64,000 nucleotides of DNA, from assembly GCA_028875055.1 (NCBI GenBank), contig JAPPGG010000066.1:1-64000 (forward strand), given 5' to 3'. Shown in pieces: positions 16,347 through 25,724 of this stretch; within the stretch, counting starts at the first letter, position 1, and the number at the start of each line of letters is the position of its first letter. The translations under genes were made by a program, and so were the position numbers. The stretch comes from Chloroflexota bacterium (GTDB lineage Bacteria > Chloroflexota > Dehalococcoidia > Lucifugimonadales > UBA3495). Below the pieces are notes generated by a model. The model was not told the origin of the DNA, searched no databases, and saw only the letters and a program-made list of their open reading frames with translations.

Positions 16347-17741
16347 CTACAGTCCCAGCTTGCCTGGGTTCATGATGCCCGAGGGGTCCAGGACATCCTT
16401 GATCTGCCGCATCACGTCGTGGCTAACGCCCATTTCCCGGGCGAGCAGGTGATTCAGCTTCATTCCAACCCCGTGACAGTACTCCATGATTCCGCCCATA
16501 TCCTGGGCCAGCATCAGCACGTCCTCCACCGCTTCCGCCAGGTTGGCGCGGAAGGACTCGCCCTCGCCCGATGCGTCTTCCGGCACCACCATCATTGAGA
16601 ACAGCTCGGGGCGGCTCCAGATGGCGTATTCCACTATTCGAATGCCCCGGGCCGACAGAATCTCCTCGCACCGCCGGCGGTAGTCCAGCACCCTGGAAAT
16701 CGGCAGGGCCATGTGCAAATAGTCGAAGCTGCGACCCCACTGGCGATTCCAACGCTCCTCACGGGGCCGGTCCAGCGCATTCCGCTTGTAGCGATAGCCT
16801 GAATCGTGGCGACCCCCCCAATAGTCCAGCGTGTCGTCCGGACCGGTGTCCACCCCGCCGAACTGGGCGCAAATGTCCATCGCCCGCTTGTGACGAGCCT
16901 CCACGCCTTCGCGGTAGCCCTCAAAGAGGAGGAACATGCGGACCAGCCCGTCCTCCTCCGTGAGGTCAAGCAGGGTCGGATGGAGGTCCAGGGCCTTCAT
17001 TTCCGAGGCGGCGGCGAAGCCCTGCTCAAAACTGTCAAAGGCAGCTGTGGCAAAGACCTGGGCCTCGGGAATGCGGAACACCTTGATGGTGGCCCTGGTA
17101 ATAATGCCAAATACGCCCTCTCCCCCAATGAACAGGTGATTGAAGTTGGGCGCGGAGGAATACTTGGGAACCGAGCGCGTATCCAGGATGCGGCCATCGG
17201 GCAGCACCACCTGCAGCGACACCACCTGCTGGCCCATTGGCCCGAAGGCGCTGGCCCGGTAGCCTACCCCGTTGGTGGAAATGGTACCCGCCACGGTGGC
17301 GATGGGTACGCTGTAAGGATCGTGGCCAATCATCAGATTGTGCTCAGCCAGGGCATCAGCCAAGTCCTGGAGGACCACACCGGGGCCGACGGTGGCGGTC
17401 ATATCCTGGGGGTTGATTTCGAAGACCTGGTTGAGGCGCTTGACATCCACCACCACGCCGCCGTTGACCGGCAGCACTCCCCCCATAACGCCGGTGCCGC
17501 CGCCATAGGGAACCAGGGAAATTCTCTCACGGGTCGCCAGGGCAGCGATTTGTGACACTTCCTCGACGGAGCCGGGGAGGACCACCAGGTCTGCCAGTTG
17601 TTCAAAGGCGTAGCCGGCGCGGTAGGCGCGAAAGGGCGTCAGGGCATCGGCCGAATAGCGGTCAAGGTCGTATGGGGTCGCCAGAAGGTTGTCTTCGCCT
17701 ACGATTCGGGAAAGAGACTCAACTATGGAAGTAGCAATCAT
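16347..17741 (-). CDS. FAD-binding oxidoreductase, GlcD/D-lactate dehydrogenase type
   Basis: The protein has an FAD_binding_4 (PCMH-type) domain with LVPYGGGTGVMGG and VGPGVVLQDLADALAEHNLMIGHDP, and a C-terminal FAD-oxidase cap ending in IMNPGKLGL. Such flavoenzymes oxidise 2-hydroxyacids such as glycolate or D-lactate and pass electrons to quinone or an Fe-S partner. No GlcE/F partner is adjacent. The frame is open to 17978; I prefer the ATG at 17741 (464 residues), where family similarity begins, but no strong ribosome site marks it. Confidence 0.85.
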   Translation of the reverse strand: MIATSIVESLSRIVGEDNLLATPYDLDRYSADALTPFRAYRAGYAFEQLADLVVLPGSVEEVSQIAALATRERISLVPYGGGTGVMGGVLPVNGGVVVDVKRLNQVFEINPQDMTATVGPGVVLQDLADALAEHNLMIGHDPYSVPIATVAGTISTNGVGYRASAFGPMGQQVVSLQVVLPDGRILDTRSVPKYSSAPNFNHLFIGGEGVFGIITRATIKVFRIPEAQVFATAAFDSFEQGFAAASEMKALDLHPTLLDLTEEDGLVRMFLLFEGYREGVEARHKRAMDICAQFGGVDTGPDDTLDYWGGRHDSGYRYKRNALDRPREERWNRQWGRSFDYLHMALPISRVLDYRRRCEEILSARGIRIVEYAIWSRPELFSMMVVPEDASGEGESFRANLAEAVEDVLMLAQDMGGIMEYCHGVGMKLNHLLAREMGVSHDVMRQIKDVLDPSGIMNPGKLGL

Positions 17742-18167
17742 AAATGGACCGATTAATGCGGAAAAAATTGGGGCTTGCCTGTACGGGAACCAGGGTGGCA
17801 GGTTGCGCTCGTCCATTATGTCAAAGGGCCCTCCAAAGGGCAACCAGATTGCGATTACCGGGCCTGGTGGCGCTCTGGTTTTCCGCAGCCCCGGAATGCG
17901 GCGTCGTTTCAAAGGGTATCCACGGGCAGGACTGCTCCGACCCTCATTGGGTATCACGCGGCGGTCCTCCAGGAGCATGCAGGCTCTTCCCCGTTAGACC
18001 AAGCGGACAATATTTACCAAGGACAATGTTAATAGCAAACTTATTATCTGAATTGCATAATTCTTGACGCAAAATTTATTGACTCCTGGCAAGGCGACAA
18101 ATAGCCTTATTGAAAGGACTCTCAGGACCGGACATTCAAGGATGTCCAACTCGCAAGGAGGGAAGAG

Positions 18168-18638
18168 ATGGCTGCCAGTACTGAAGGAATGGAAGGAGGC
18201 TCCAGCGGAGGGGTCTTTGGCGGAATCCTGGCCAGGTACCTGGATGAGCTTTATCTGCTGTTTCGCCTGGTATTCGCCTTTCTCGTCGCGTTGCATGGGG
18301 CCCAGAAAGCCTTTCTGCTTTGGGGCTTTCCCGCGGAACACCCCCTGGGGTCCCTGGTTGATATCGCCGGATGGGTGGAGTTAATCGCCGCCTTCCTGGT
18401 AGGCCTGGGCATATTTACCCGACTGGGAGCGGGAGCCTTGTGCGTAACCATGGTTGTGGCCTATTTCCGAGTCCACGCTGACAACGGGGTGTGGCCGCAC
18501 ATCTACCCGCCGGGCGGCTACGGGGAGAACGGTGGAGAGGTCGCCATCCTGTGGTTTATCATCGCGGGACTCATCGGAGTTCTGGGCAGCCGCAAGTATG
18601 GCATCGAGCGGTGGTTCTTCAAGAAGGAAATCTTCTGA
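18168..18638 (+). CDS. DoxX-family membrane protein
   Basis: The 156-residue protein has a short polar N-terminus and four hydrophobic helices (LLFRLVFAFLVALHGAQK, IAGWVELIAAFLVGLGIF, LGAGALCVTMVVAYFRVH, ILWFIIAGLIGVLG), the DoxX layout. DoxX homologues are linked to thiosulfate:quinone oxidation in archaea and to redox stress complexes in bacteria; the function here is unknown. The start is preceded by AAGGAGGGAAGAG. The region 18001-18167 upstream is A+T-rich and probably holds divergent promoters. Confidence 0.85.
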   Translation: MAASTEGMEGGSSGGVFGGILARYLDELYLLFRLVFAFLVALHGAQKAFLLWGFPAEHPLGSLVDIAGWVELIAAFLVGLGIFTRLGAGALCVTMVVAYFRVHADNGVWPHIYPPGGYGENGGEVAILWFIIAGLIGVLGSRKYGIERWFFKKEIF

Positions 18639-18857
18639 ACTGAAAGCTTTTGGGGAATTGCGCCTGGCATTGACGGTCGCTCCGGCGCAGGCCGGAAACC
18701 AGGAGGGTCAGGAACCTGCCGGGGCAATCCAGGCCTGAAACCCTGGTCACCGGCGGTCGCCATCATGGCGGCGCCACCCCGGGAATCTCTGCAATTGCAG
18801 TTTTCAGCCTGGATTCAGTTCAGGACACCCCGTCCGACAAAATCCCCGCCAATAGAC

Positions 18858-18885
18858 TCGGGGCAGGTCATCTGGCCTGCCCCGA
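18858..18885 (-). terminator. Hairpin downstream of cysS
   Basis: A 10-bp perfect stem (TCGGGGCAGG with CCTGCCCCGA) with an 8-nt loop lies 28 bp past the cysS stop. The T-run is poor. The rest of 18639-18912 holds no gene I can support. Confidence 0.5.
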
Positions 18886-18912
18886 TACGGCTCCTTCCTT
18901 AGCAGCCTGGCG

Positions 18913-20304
18913 CTAGGCCCCTCTCTGGTACCGCCACACCGTTCCCTGCGCCGAGTCCTCCAGCACCACTCCCTGGGCCGCCAGTTCATCGCGGATGCGG
19001 TCTGCCAGGGTAAACTGGCGCGCCTGGCGGAGCTCGGTGCGGGTGTTTACCAGCAAGTCTATGAAGGGCTTTGCCGCCAGATCGTCGCCGCCGACAGCGG
19101 GTTCCTCAAAGGTAAGGCCCAGCACGCCACCCAGTTCCCTCAGGGTCCGCTGGGCTTCCGCCGTTGAATGGCCGCTATCCCGCTCCCGGTTAATATCGCG
19201 TGCCAGGTCGAAGAGGGCCGCAATGGCCTGGGGAGTGTTCAGATCGTCGTCCATGGCGCCCAGGAATCGCTGGCGGAAAGGCAGTGCGTCCAGACAGCCT
19301 TCTCCACCGGTGGCTGTCGCTTCATGCTCGGAGGGCCGCAAGGCATGATAAAACCGGTCCATGCTGCGTTCCATGGCCGCGGAACCCTCGTCGGTGTACT
19401 GGAGAGGGCTTCGGTAATGGGAGCTGAGGAAATAGAGGCGGAGGGCGTCTGCGCTGTAACTCTTCAGGGCCTCTTCGACTGAAACCAGGTTCCCGAGGGA
19501 CTTGCTCATCTTGTCTTCACCCAGCTGCAGCAGGCCATTGTGCACCCAGTGATGGGCGAAGGGCGCTATGCCGGTGTGGGCCTCGCTCTGGGCGATCTCA
19601 TTTTCGTGGTGAGGGAAGATGAGGTCCTGGCCGCCACCGTGAATGTCCAGGGGGAAATCCAGGTAGCGAAGGGACATGGCAGTGCATTCGATATGCCAGC
19701 CCGGACGCCCCGGCCCCCAGGGACTCTCCCACGAAGGTTCACCGGGCTTGGCGCCTTTCCAAAGGACGAAGTCCATGGGATGTTCCTTGTCTTCGTCAAC
19801 CTGGATGCGGGCGCCGGCGATCATACCTTCAAGAGTGCGATGGCTCAGCTTGCCATAGTCGTCCTTTCGATTAACGCGGAAATAAACATCTCCATTGGCC
19901 GGATAGGCAAAGCCCTTGTCCACCAAACTCTGAATGGTGTCAAGTATGGATTCTATTTCCTGGGTTGCCCGGGGGTAAATGTCGGCGCGGCGAATATTCA
20001 GCGCATCCATCGTGCGGAAGAAGTCGTCGATGTACTGGGCGGTCAGGGCATCTTCGCTGATACCGGCTTCCTGGGCCCTCTGGATAATCTTGTCGTCCAC
20101 ATCAGTGAAGTTCTGAATGTGCCTGACCTCGTAGCCCTGGTATTCCAGGTATCGACGGAGGGTGTCGAATACTACATAGCTGAGGGCATGGCCCACGTGC
20201 GTGGATGAGTAGGGAGTAACGCCGCAGACATACATCTTTACGGTCTTGCCGTCGGCAGGGACAAACTCCTTCTCTTCTCCGGTCAGCGTGTTATACAGAC
20301 GCAT
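18913..20304 (-). CDS. cysS: Cysteinyl-tRNA synthetase
   Basis: This class I synthetase charges tRNA-Cys. The HIGH box reads HVGH (36-39), KMSKS is at 265-269, and zinc ligands include Cys27 in VCGVT and the IECTAM and HHENE segments. The length of 463 residues is typical. I start at the ATG at 20304, where the canonical MRLYNTLTG begins; the frame is open to 20367 without a better start. It is the last gene of yacL-ispD-ispF-cysS, an order resembling that of Bacillus. Confidence 0.96.
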   Translation of the reverse strand: MRLYNTLTGEEKEFVPADGKTVKMYVCGVTPYSSTHVGHALSYVVFDTLRRYLEYQGYEVRHIQNFTDVDDKIIQRAQEAGISEDALTAQYIDDFFRTMDALNIRRADIYPRATQEIESILDTIQSLVDKGFAYPANGDVYFRVNRKDDYGKLSHRTLEGMIAGARIQVDEDKEHPMDFVLWKGAKPGEPSWESPWGPGRPGWHIECTAMSLRYLDFPLDIHGGGQDLIFPHHENEIAQSEAHTGIAPFAHHWVHNGLLQLGEDKMSKSLGNLVSVEEALKSYSADALRLYFLSSHYRSPLQYTDEGSAAMERSMDRFYHALRPSEHEATATGGEGCLDALPFRQRFLGAMDDDLNTPQAIAALFDLARDINRERDSGHSTAEAQRTLRELGGVLGLTFEEPAVGGDDLAAKPFIDLLVNTRTELRQARQFTLADRIRDELAAQGVVLEDSAQGTVWRYQRGA

Positions 20305-20391
20305 AGCCTTGCCGCGAGTCCCTTCTCGCCCCTGCGAATCCCCCGGGAAAGTAGCCCTCTGGCCCATTAATCCGAAGAGGGTAAATGAGAA

Positions 20392-20883
20392 TTACTCATC
20401 CTGATGGAAAATTGTGGCAATCGCCACGGCTGCGATGCCCTCTTCACGGCCCGTGAAACCCAGGTAATCAGTGGTCGTGACCTTGATGCTGATTCGGCCC
20501 GGAACGGTTTCCAGCGTATCTGAAATCAGGGTCCTCATTTCCGGAATGAAAGGCCCCAAACGGGGCCTCTGGGCCAACATTGTAGCATCTACGTTAGCTA
20601 TGCGCCAACCGCCGACGACTACCTGTTCCTTGACCTGCGCCAGCAATTTCAGGCTGTCAATATCGCGGTATTTTTCGTCGGAAGAAGGAAAGTGCTGGCC
20701 CTTGTCGCCCAGGGCGGCAGCGCCCAGAAGGGCGTCCATAATGGCATGGGTCAAGACATCCCCATCGCTGTGACCCTCCAGGCCGCGGTCGTGGGGAATC
20801 GTCACGCCTCCCAGGACCAGGCGTCGCTCAGGAGCCAGGGCATGGGAGTCAAAGCCAATGCCGGTGCGGATGTCGGGGATCAC
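20392..20883 (-). CDS. ispF: 2-C-methyl-D-erythritol 2,4-cyclodiphosphate synthase
   Basis: IspF makes MEcPP in the non-mevalonate isoprenoid pathway. The metal ligands are visible in GFDSHAL and in EGHSDGDVLTHAIMDALLGAAALGD, with HFPSSDEKYRDIDS and the C-terminal TTDYLGFTGREEGIAA region conserved. The length of 163 residues is typical. The start codon is GTG. It lies between ispD (128 bp upstream) and cysS on the same strand. Confidence 0.96.
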   Translation of the reverse strand: MIPDIRTGIGFDSHALAPERRLVLGGVTIPHDRGLEGHSDGDVLTHAIMDALLGAAALGDKGQHFPSSDEKYRDIDSLKLLAQVKEQVVVGGWRIANVDATMLAQRPRLGPFIPEMRTLISDTLETVPGRISIKVTTTDYLGFTGREEGIAAVAIATIFHQDE

Positions 20884-21011
20884 TGCGGCCGTCTTGCCAT
20901 CCTGGTCGGGTATTCAAACACGCATGGGCTGGCTAAACGGCAGGAAGGGGCAATGCTCAGCTTTGGCTGTTCCACTTGCATTCGCTGCTCCACCTGGCAG
21001 AAATTGCCACG

Positions 21012-21707
21012 TCAGGCCACAGCCCGCCCGTGCAGTATGGCTTCCATCACCACCAGGTCCTCCGGCGTGGTTACCTTCAGGTTCTCGTAGGAACCGGGGA
21101 ATACGGTCACCTGGTAACCCAGGGATTCCACCATCATCGCATCGTCGGTGGCGTCGCCCCGGAAGCGGGCATGGACCTGGCAAAGCAAGTCGTAAGCGAA
21201 TATTTGGGGAGTCTGGGCAGCCCACAGGGACTCCCGGGGTGGCGTGCCGGTTACCAGGCCAGCGGCGTCAACCGTCTTGATGGTGTCCTTGACGGGAACG
21301 CCGGCAATGGCCGCGCCATGCGGTGAATCCTCTGCGGCCGACAACGCCCGTTCCAGCAGCGCAGCATCCAGGCCGGGACGGGCCCCGTCGTGGATCATTA
21401 CCCAGCGGCAGGGTTTCAGGGCATCAAGCCCCGCTTTCACCGAGTCCTGCCGGCGTTTTCCGCCGGCCACAACGTGAGATATCTTCTCGTACCCCCGCTC
21501 CCTTACCAGTGACCGACCGAACTCTACGGAGTCGGCGGAGAGCGCCACGGTTACCTGGGTAATCTTTGAACACTCTTCCAGACGGTCCAGGGCATGCGTA
21601 ATGAGAGGACGGCCCAGCAAGGGTGCGAATGTCTTGTCCACACCCCCCATACGGGTACTGCTGCCGGCGGCAACCACCACCGCACCTGCTTTCTCTTCCC
21701 GGTTCAA
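21012..21707 (-). CDS. ispD: 2-C-methyl-D-erythritol 4-phosphate cytidylyltransferase
   Basis: IspD couples CTP to MEP, two steps before IspF. The nucleotide-binding segment VVVAAGSSTRMGGVDK (residues 10-25), the HDGARP segment and the C-terminal VTTPEDLVVMEAIL are present. The length of 231 residues is normal. The start codon is TTG with GGGGA upstream. It follows yacL by 118 bp. Confidence 0.95.
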   Translation of the reverse strand: MNREEKAGAVVVAAGSSTRMGGVDKTFAPLLGRPLITHALDRLEECSKITQVTVALSADSVEFGRSLVRERGYEKISHVVAGGKRRQDSVKAGLDALKPCRWVMIHDGARPGLDAALLERALSAAEDSPHGAAIAGVPVKDTIKTVDAAGLVTGTPPRESLWAAQTPQIFAYDLLCQVHARFRGDATDDAMMVESLGYQVTVFPGSYENLKVTTPEDLVVMEAILHGRAVA

Positions 21708-21825
21708 GCCACAAGTCCCCAGGGCGTCTCTCTTGCAAACATCAGGGGCGCGGGGCTCACGGGAGCAACCAGGTTACTCAACGTCGCCACCGCGCCCTGT
21801 CGGTTGCCGGTTCCTGGCCCGTAGG

Positions 21826-22884
21826 TCAGTTATTCTTCGACTGGGCGAAAATTATGCGCCCGGCCGCAGTCTGCAGCACCCTGGTTACGGTCACGTCGTG
21901 GAAGGCGTTGATGTACCGCTTGCCTCCCTCAACCACCACCATGGTGCCGTCGTCCAGGTAGGCGACGCCCTGTCCCAGTTCCTTGCCCTCCTGGACAATG
22001 TTCACGCGCATTTCCTCGCCCGGGAGGACAATGGACTTCAGGGCGTTGGCCAGTTCGTTTACGTTGAGTACCTGTACCCCCTGGAATTCCGCCACCCGAT
22101 TCAGGTTGTAGTCGGTGGTCAGGATGGGGCACTTCATTGTGCGGGCCATCTGTACCAGCATCGAGTCCACTTCGTCGCCGTTGGAGATTCCCACATCCAG
22201 GATGTCCAGCGTGATGCTGTCATCCCTCCTCAAGCGACCGAGGACCTCCAGGCCCCGCCGACCGCGATTGCGGCGCAGGGGGTCGCTGGAATCGGCAATG
22301 TGCCGGAGTTCATCCAGGATGAACCGGGGAACAACCAGGGTACCCTCCAGGAAACCGGTACCGGTAAGGTCGGCAATGCGGCCATCGATGATGACGCTGG
22401 TATCCACCAGGATTTTACCGTTGCGCCCCGCTTCGGCCACCCCGTTGGTGTGAGCCGAATATTCCAGGGACGGGAATACGGCCTGAACGTCCCTGCCTCG
22501 CAGCCCTCCCAGCAGGAGGCCAAAGGAACCCAGGGTGAGGCTCACGATTATGGGTATGCCCCAGGCCATCCACCCGTTGATGTTGTAAAAGGGAATAGAA
22601 ATCAGGGCGGCAAAGACAAGACCGATCAGCGCGCCAAAAGCCGAAGAAAGAAGGGTACTGCCGGGGACCGAATTGATATAAGCGACCGTCTTGCGCCAGG
22701 GACGGAGAAATAGGTAAGGGGTGACCAATGCGCCAACCGGTATGCCGACGATGGCCAGTACTATGCCCCAGGGGATTATCTGCTTGCTGTCGGTTGGCAG
22801 GTCTGGAACATAGGGCCCAAGGCGCCACCCCAGGACGCCAAGGCCGCCGGCGCCAATGATTCTCAGGGTCCAAACATCGAACAC
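21826..22884 (-). CDS. YacL-type PIN-TRAM membrane protein
   Basis: Four hydrophobic helices occupy the first ~150 residues, followed by a PIN ribonuclease-type domain (ILVDTSVIIDGRIADL, LTTDYNLNRVAE) and a C-terminal TRAM RNA-binding domain (GEEMRVNIVQEGKELGQGVAYLDDGTMVVVE). The acidic PIN residues are intact, so nuclease activity is plausible. The layout and the position next to ispD match Bacillus YacL. The preferred start is GTG at 22884 (352 residues) with GGAG 8 nt upstream; the frame is open to 23010. Confidence 0.9.
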   Translation of the reverse strand: MFDVWTLRIIGAGGLGVLGWRLGPYVPDLPTDSKQIIPWGIVLAIVGIPVGALVTPYLFLRPWRKTVAYINSVPGSTLLSSAFGALIGLVFAALISIPFYNINGWMAWGIPIIVSLTLGSFGLLLGGLRGRDVQAVFPSLEYSAHTNGVAEAGRNGKILVDTSVIIDGRIADLTGTGFLEGTLVVPRFILDELRHIADSSDPLRRNRGRRGLEVLGRLRRDDSITLDILDVGISNGDEVDSMLVQMARTMKCPILTTDYNLNRVAEFQGVQVLNVNELANALKSIVLPGEEMRVNIVQEGKELGQGVAYLDDGTMVVVEGGKRYINAFHDVTVTRVLQTAAGRIIFAQSKNN

Positions 22885-23234
22885 GAACACTACTCCTTTC
22901 CCTGCGTTCGACGCCTCTATCGGTAGCTGCTCAAGGGCAACACCCTGGCTGCCTCCCCACCTCTTCACCAACACTCGTCCACCGCAACCACGGCGCTGCT
23001 CCGGCGGCAAACGCAGAACAAATAAGAAAATTAGGACAAAACGCTGGCAACGGAACGCTGCGCGCTACCAAATAAACATCAATGAGGACCACAGGGCAAC
23101 GTTCGTGCCAGGCCCAATATAAGAGCCGAGTCTGGGCGAGTTGAGCATAACATAAAGAGCAGGGTTTCGGAAGATTTCACGCCCGGTCGGCAGCGTATGG
23201 CGAAAGACGTAACTTTCAGAAGCCAAAGGCTCAC

Positions 23235-23268
23235 AAAAATCGGCGATACGTACCCGCATCGCCGATTT
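23235..23268 (-). terminator. Intrinsic terminator of the Sec-OsmC gene
   Basis: On the minus strand an 11-bp perfect stem (AAATCGGCGAT with ATCGCCGATTT, 23237-23268) is followed by TTTTTG. It lies 40 bp after the TAG at 23308, so the transcript covers the reading frame beyond the internal TGA. The rest of 22885-23307 shows no gene. Confidence 0.72.
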
Positions 23269-23307
23269 GCAGCCATCTGCAATTTCTCCCAGTTCCGGAA
23301 AGTGTTG

Positions 23308-23757
23308 CTAGTGGTGAGCTTCTGCAAAAACCTCGGCAGAAACGCTGGTAGTAGGGGTCGCCACGGCGACCGAACCATAAAGGGGTCAACGACGCTTCCA
23401 TTGGTCCACCAGGTACTGCCCCTGGTCGTCATCCAGCCCCCACAGCTGGAAGTGAACCTTGATGTCGTCATATACGGAAACGGCGCCCTCGTTGGCGATG
23501 GCGGCGCGGTCCGGGTCGCGGAAGGCCTCAATGCTGACGTCCATCCAGTTGAGGGGAATTTCCTCGCCCGTAGCAATGCGCTCCACCATGTTCACCGCGC
23601 ACGCAGTGATGCCGGACAGGAACAACTCGCCGGCTCCGACTTCCTCTCCACCGGAACCGTCGGCCACCCAGTGGTGGTTGCGGGTGTTGCAAATGGCGCG
23701 CCCAGGGGTCCCGGTGCTATAGCTTCTTACCCGATATGCGAGGGCTAGTTCTGCCAT
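23308..23757 (-). CDS. OsmC-like protein, predicted selenoprotein (in-frame TGA = Sec124)
   Basis: The frame begins at ATG 23757 behind a perfect AGGAGGT, and meets TGA at 23386-23388 after KRR. It continues in the same frame as PLYGSVAVATPTTSV and stops at TAG 23308, giving 149 residues. In OsmC-like proteins a cysteine followed by P-L/V-Y-G/S occupies exactly that TGA position, the second redox cysteine. The first is Cys53 in SGITACAVNM, 71 residues earlier, a normal spacing. A hairpin with a GU-containing loop follows the TGA at bacterial SECIS distance. Peroxide or thiol redox chemistry is likely. If TGA is read as stop, the product is 123 residues and lacks the second redox residue. Confidence 0.85.
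23356..23388 (-). promoter_or_regulatory. Candidate bacterial SECIS element with UGA codon (OsmC-like)
   Basis: The UGA is at 23386-23388. A 6-bp perfect stem GGUCGC/GCGACC (23366-23371 with 23356-23361) encloses loop CGUG, which begins 20 nt after the UGA. Counting the U of UGA as 1, the loop G-U is at 25-26; in E. coli fdhF the G-U essential for SelB binding is at 23-24. The stem is fully within coding sequence, as in bacterial selenoprotein mRNAs. Confidence 0.72.
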
Positions 23758-23976
23758 ACTCTCGACCTCCTTTCGTCTCCTGCTTCCGACTGGTGGCTTA
23801 TATTAACTACATTCACTCGCGAAAGGCAACCACAAGAGTGCAACCGCTGATCACGTCAGCCCAGTCCGCGGCCCGCCAGCAGGGCAACCTCCCTGCTTCC
23901 ACCGGGGCTGTGGTATATTTACCAACCAAGGTCATCCCCCTTTGAACGGCAACAGTCCCACTTCGGAGGATTAGCT

Positions 23977-24996
23977 ATGAAACTGGTTACCTACAATACG
24001 GGGACCGGACCCCGATGCGGGGTCCTGCAGGAGGACTCAGTAATTGACGTCACTACCCTTTTGGGGGCTCCCCAGACCCTGCGTGACGTTCAGGCCCTGC
24101 TGGAAACCGGCAGCGATGCCGTGGCCCAATTACAGACAGCCCTGGCCCAGGGCAACCCTTCGGCGCCCGTTTTCGCCCTGGAAGACGTTCAACTCCAGTC
24201 GCCCATTCTGCGGCCCCCCACCATTCGGGACTTCATGATTTTCGAGGAACACGCCACCCAGCAGGGCACCCGCGAGCGGGAAGAAGCCTGGTATCGCATG
24301 CCTATTTTCTACTTCTCCAATCCCCTCTGCGTGTACGGCCCGGAGGATACCGTCCCTCACCCTTCGGCCTCAAATATGCTGGACTATGAACTGGAAATCG
24401 GCTGCGTCATCGGCAGAGAGGGCTCCAACGTCGCCGAAGCCGACGCGCTGGACTACATCGCCGGGTTCCTGATATTCAATGACTGGAGCGCCCGGGACCT
24501 GCAGCGGGACGAAAGCGCGGTGGGCCTGGGCCCCGCCAAGGGCAAGGACACCGCATCTTCCCTGGGCCCCTGCCTCGTGACCACCGACGAACTGGCCCCC
24601 CTGATTCGTGACGGTCGCCTTCACGTCAAATGCTCCGCCCGGGTCAACGGTGTTCCCTGGGTCGAAGACAGCGACGGCAGCCTCTCCTATCACACCTGGG
24701 GCGCAATGGTGGAGCGCGCGTCCAGGGACAGCCGGGTAGCCGTGGGCGACGTCCTGGGCTGCGGCACCGTGGGCGGCGGCTCCATTGGCGAGGCCATCCG
24801 CAAGGGGTACGAAGCGCGCTGGCTGCAACCAGGCGACGTGGTGGAATTTGAGGTGGAAGGCATTGGCACTCTTCGCAACACCGTCGGCCCCAAGGTGGAC
24901 GAGGACCCGAACTACCGGTATGGCGTGGGTATTGAAATTGAAGCGCCGGTTCCAGGCATCGCCACAGGCTACGTGTACGAGTTGAAACTTCCCTAG
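23977..24996 (+). CDS. Fumarylacetoacetate hydrolase family protein
   Basis: The 339-residue protein has a FAH-type C-terminal domain with metal ligands in DYELEIGCVIGREG and FNDWSARDLQRDE. A segment EHATQQGTREREEAWYRMPIFYFSNP is typical of the family that also includes acylpyruvases, oxaloacetate decarboxylases and ring-cleavage hydrolases. It should cleave a C-C bond in a beta-diketo acid, in aromatic or amino acid catabolism. The start is preceded by GGAGGATTAGCT. It is followed 68 bp later by a small ferredoxin-fold gene. Confidence 0.9.
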   Translation: MKLVTYNTGTGPRCGVLQEDSVIDVTTLLGAPQTLRDVQALLETGSDAVAQLQTALAQGNPSAPVFALEDVQLQSPILRPPTIRDFMIFEEHATQQGTREREEAWYRMPIFYFSNPLCVYGPEDTVPHPSASNMLDYELEIGCVIGREGSNVAEADALDYIAGFLIFNDWSARDLQRDESAVGLGPAKGKDTASSLGPCLVTTDELAPLIRDGRLHVKCSARVNGVPWVEDSDGSLSYHTWGAMVERASRDSRVAVGDVLGCGTVGGGSIGEAIRKGYEARWLQPGDVVEFEVEGIGTLRNTVGPKVDEDPNYRYGVGIEIEAPVPGIATGYVYELKLP

Positions 24997-25064
24997 CGCG
25001 CCAACCCAGGAACAGACCTCCCATATCTGCCCGGTAATCAGCGGGCCAATCAGGAGCAGCAAGT

Positions 25065-25724
25065 ATGCCAGACAAGAAAGGGACCGGATTGCTGATGGTC
25101 TGGGCCGATGTGCCCGCCGACAAGGAGGACGATTTCAACGCCTGGTACAACGAGGAACACATTCCCGAACTGCTGGCCCTGCCCGGCGTTTTGAATGCCG
25201 CCCGCTACGAGGCGGTCAAGAGTGGACCCAAGCACCTCGCCTGCTACGAGCTGGAAAGTGTGGCGGCCGTGGAAACCGAAGCCTTCAAGAATCGGCCCCG
25301 GTCGGAGTGGGCGCAAAGGGCTTCCGCCCCCGCCATAGCAACCACCTTGATCAGCAACGTCTATCAGATGATTCACCCCACCGAGCTGACGCCGGCAATC
25401 GCCGGCAGCGATATGGCTCCCGCCCTTCAGATTGGCCGCATGGACGTGGGGCCGGAGAACGAGGACGAATGGAATCGCTGGTACAGCGGCATATACGTCC
25501 CCAACTACGAGAAGGTTCCTGGCGTCATTCGGGGACGGCGCTACAAGTCGGTGCGGGGCACGCCCATGTACGCCACCGTGTATGAATTCGAGCATGAGCG
25601 TGTTTCCGAGAGCGAGGAGTGGGACCGGCAAAGGGACATAGACCCCTCCACCGAACGCATCCGGCCCATGATGAACCACGCCCCCGGCTCTCCCGGTGTA
25701 TGGAAGAAGACGTTCCAGATTTAG
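25065..25724 (+). CDS. Tandem dimeric alpha/beta-barrel (ferredoxin-like) protein
   Basis: The 219-residue protein has two similar halves, each beginning with D-x-F/W-N-x-W-Y: DDFNAWYNEEHIPELLALPGV (about residue 23) and DEWNRWYSGIYVPNYEKVPGV (about residue 136). This is the pattern of EthD/DUF4286-like stress-responsive dimeric barrels fused in tandem. Such proteins often bind small aromatic or aldehyde metabolites, and the neighbouring FAA hydrolase fits a catabolic role. The exact function is unknown. Confidence 0.7.
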   Translation: MPDKKGTGLLMVWADVPADKEDDFNAWYNEEHIPELLALPGVLNAARYEAVKSGPKHLACYELESVAAVETEAFKNRPRSEWAQRASAPAIATTLISNVYQMIHPTELTPAIAGSDMAPALQIGRMDVGPENEDEWNRWYSGIYVPNYEKVPGVIRGRRYKSVRGTPMYATVYEFEHERVSESEEWDRQRDIDPSTERIRPMMNHAPGSPGVWKKTFQI

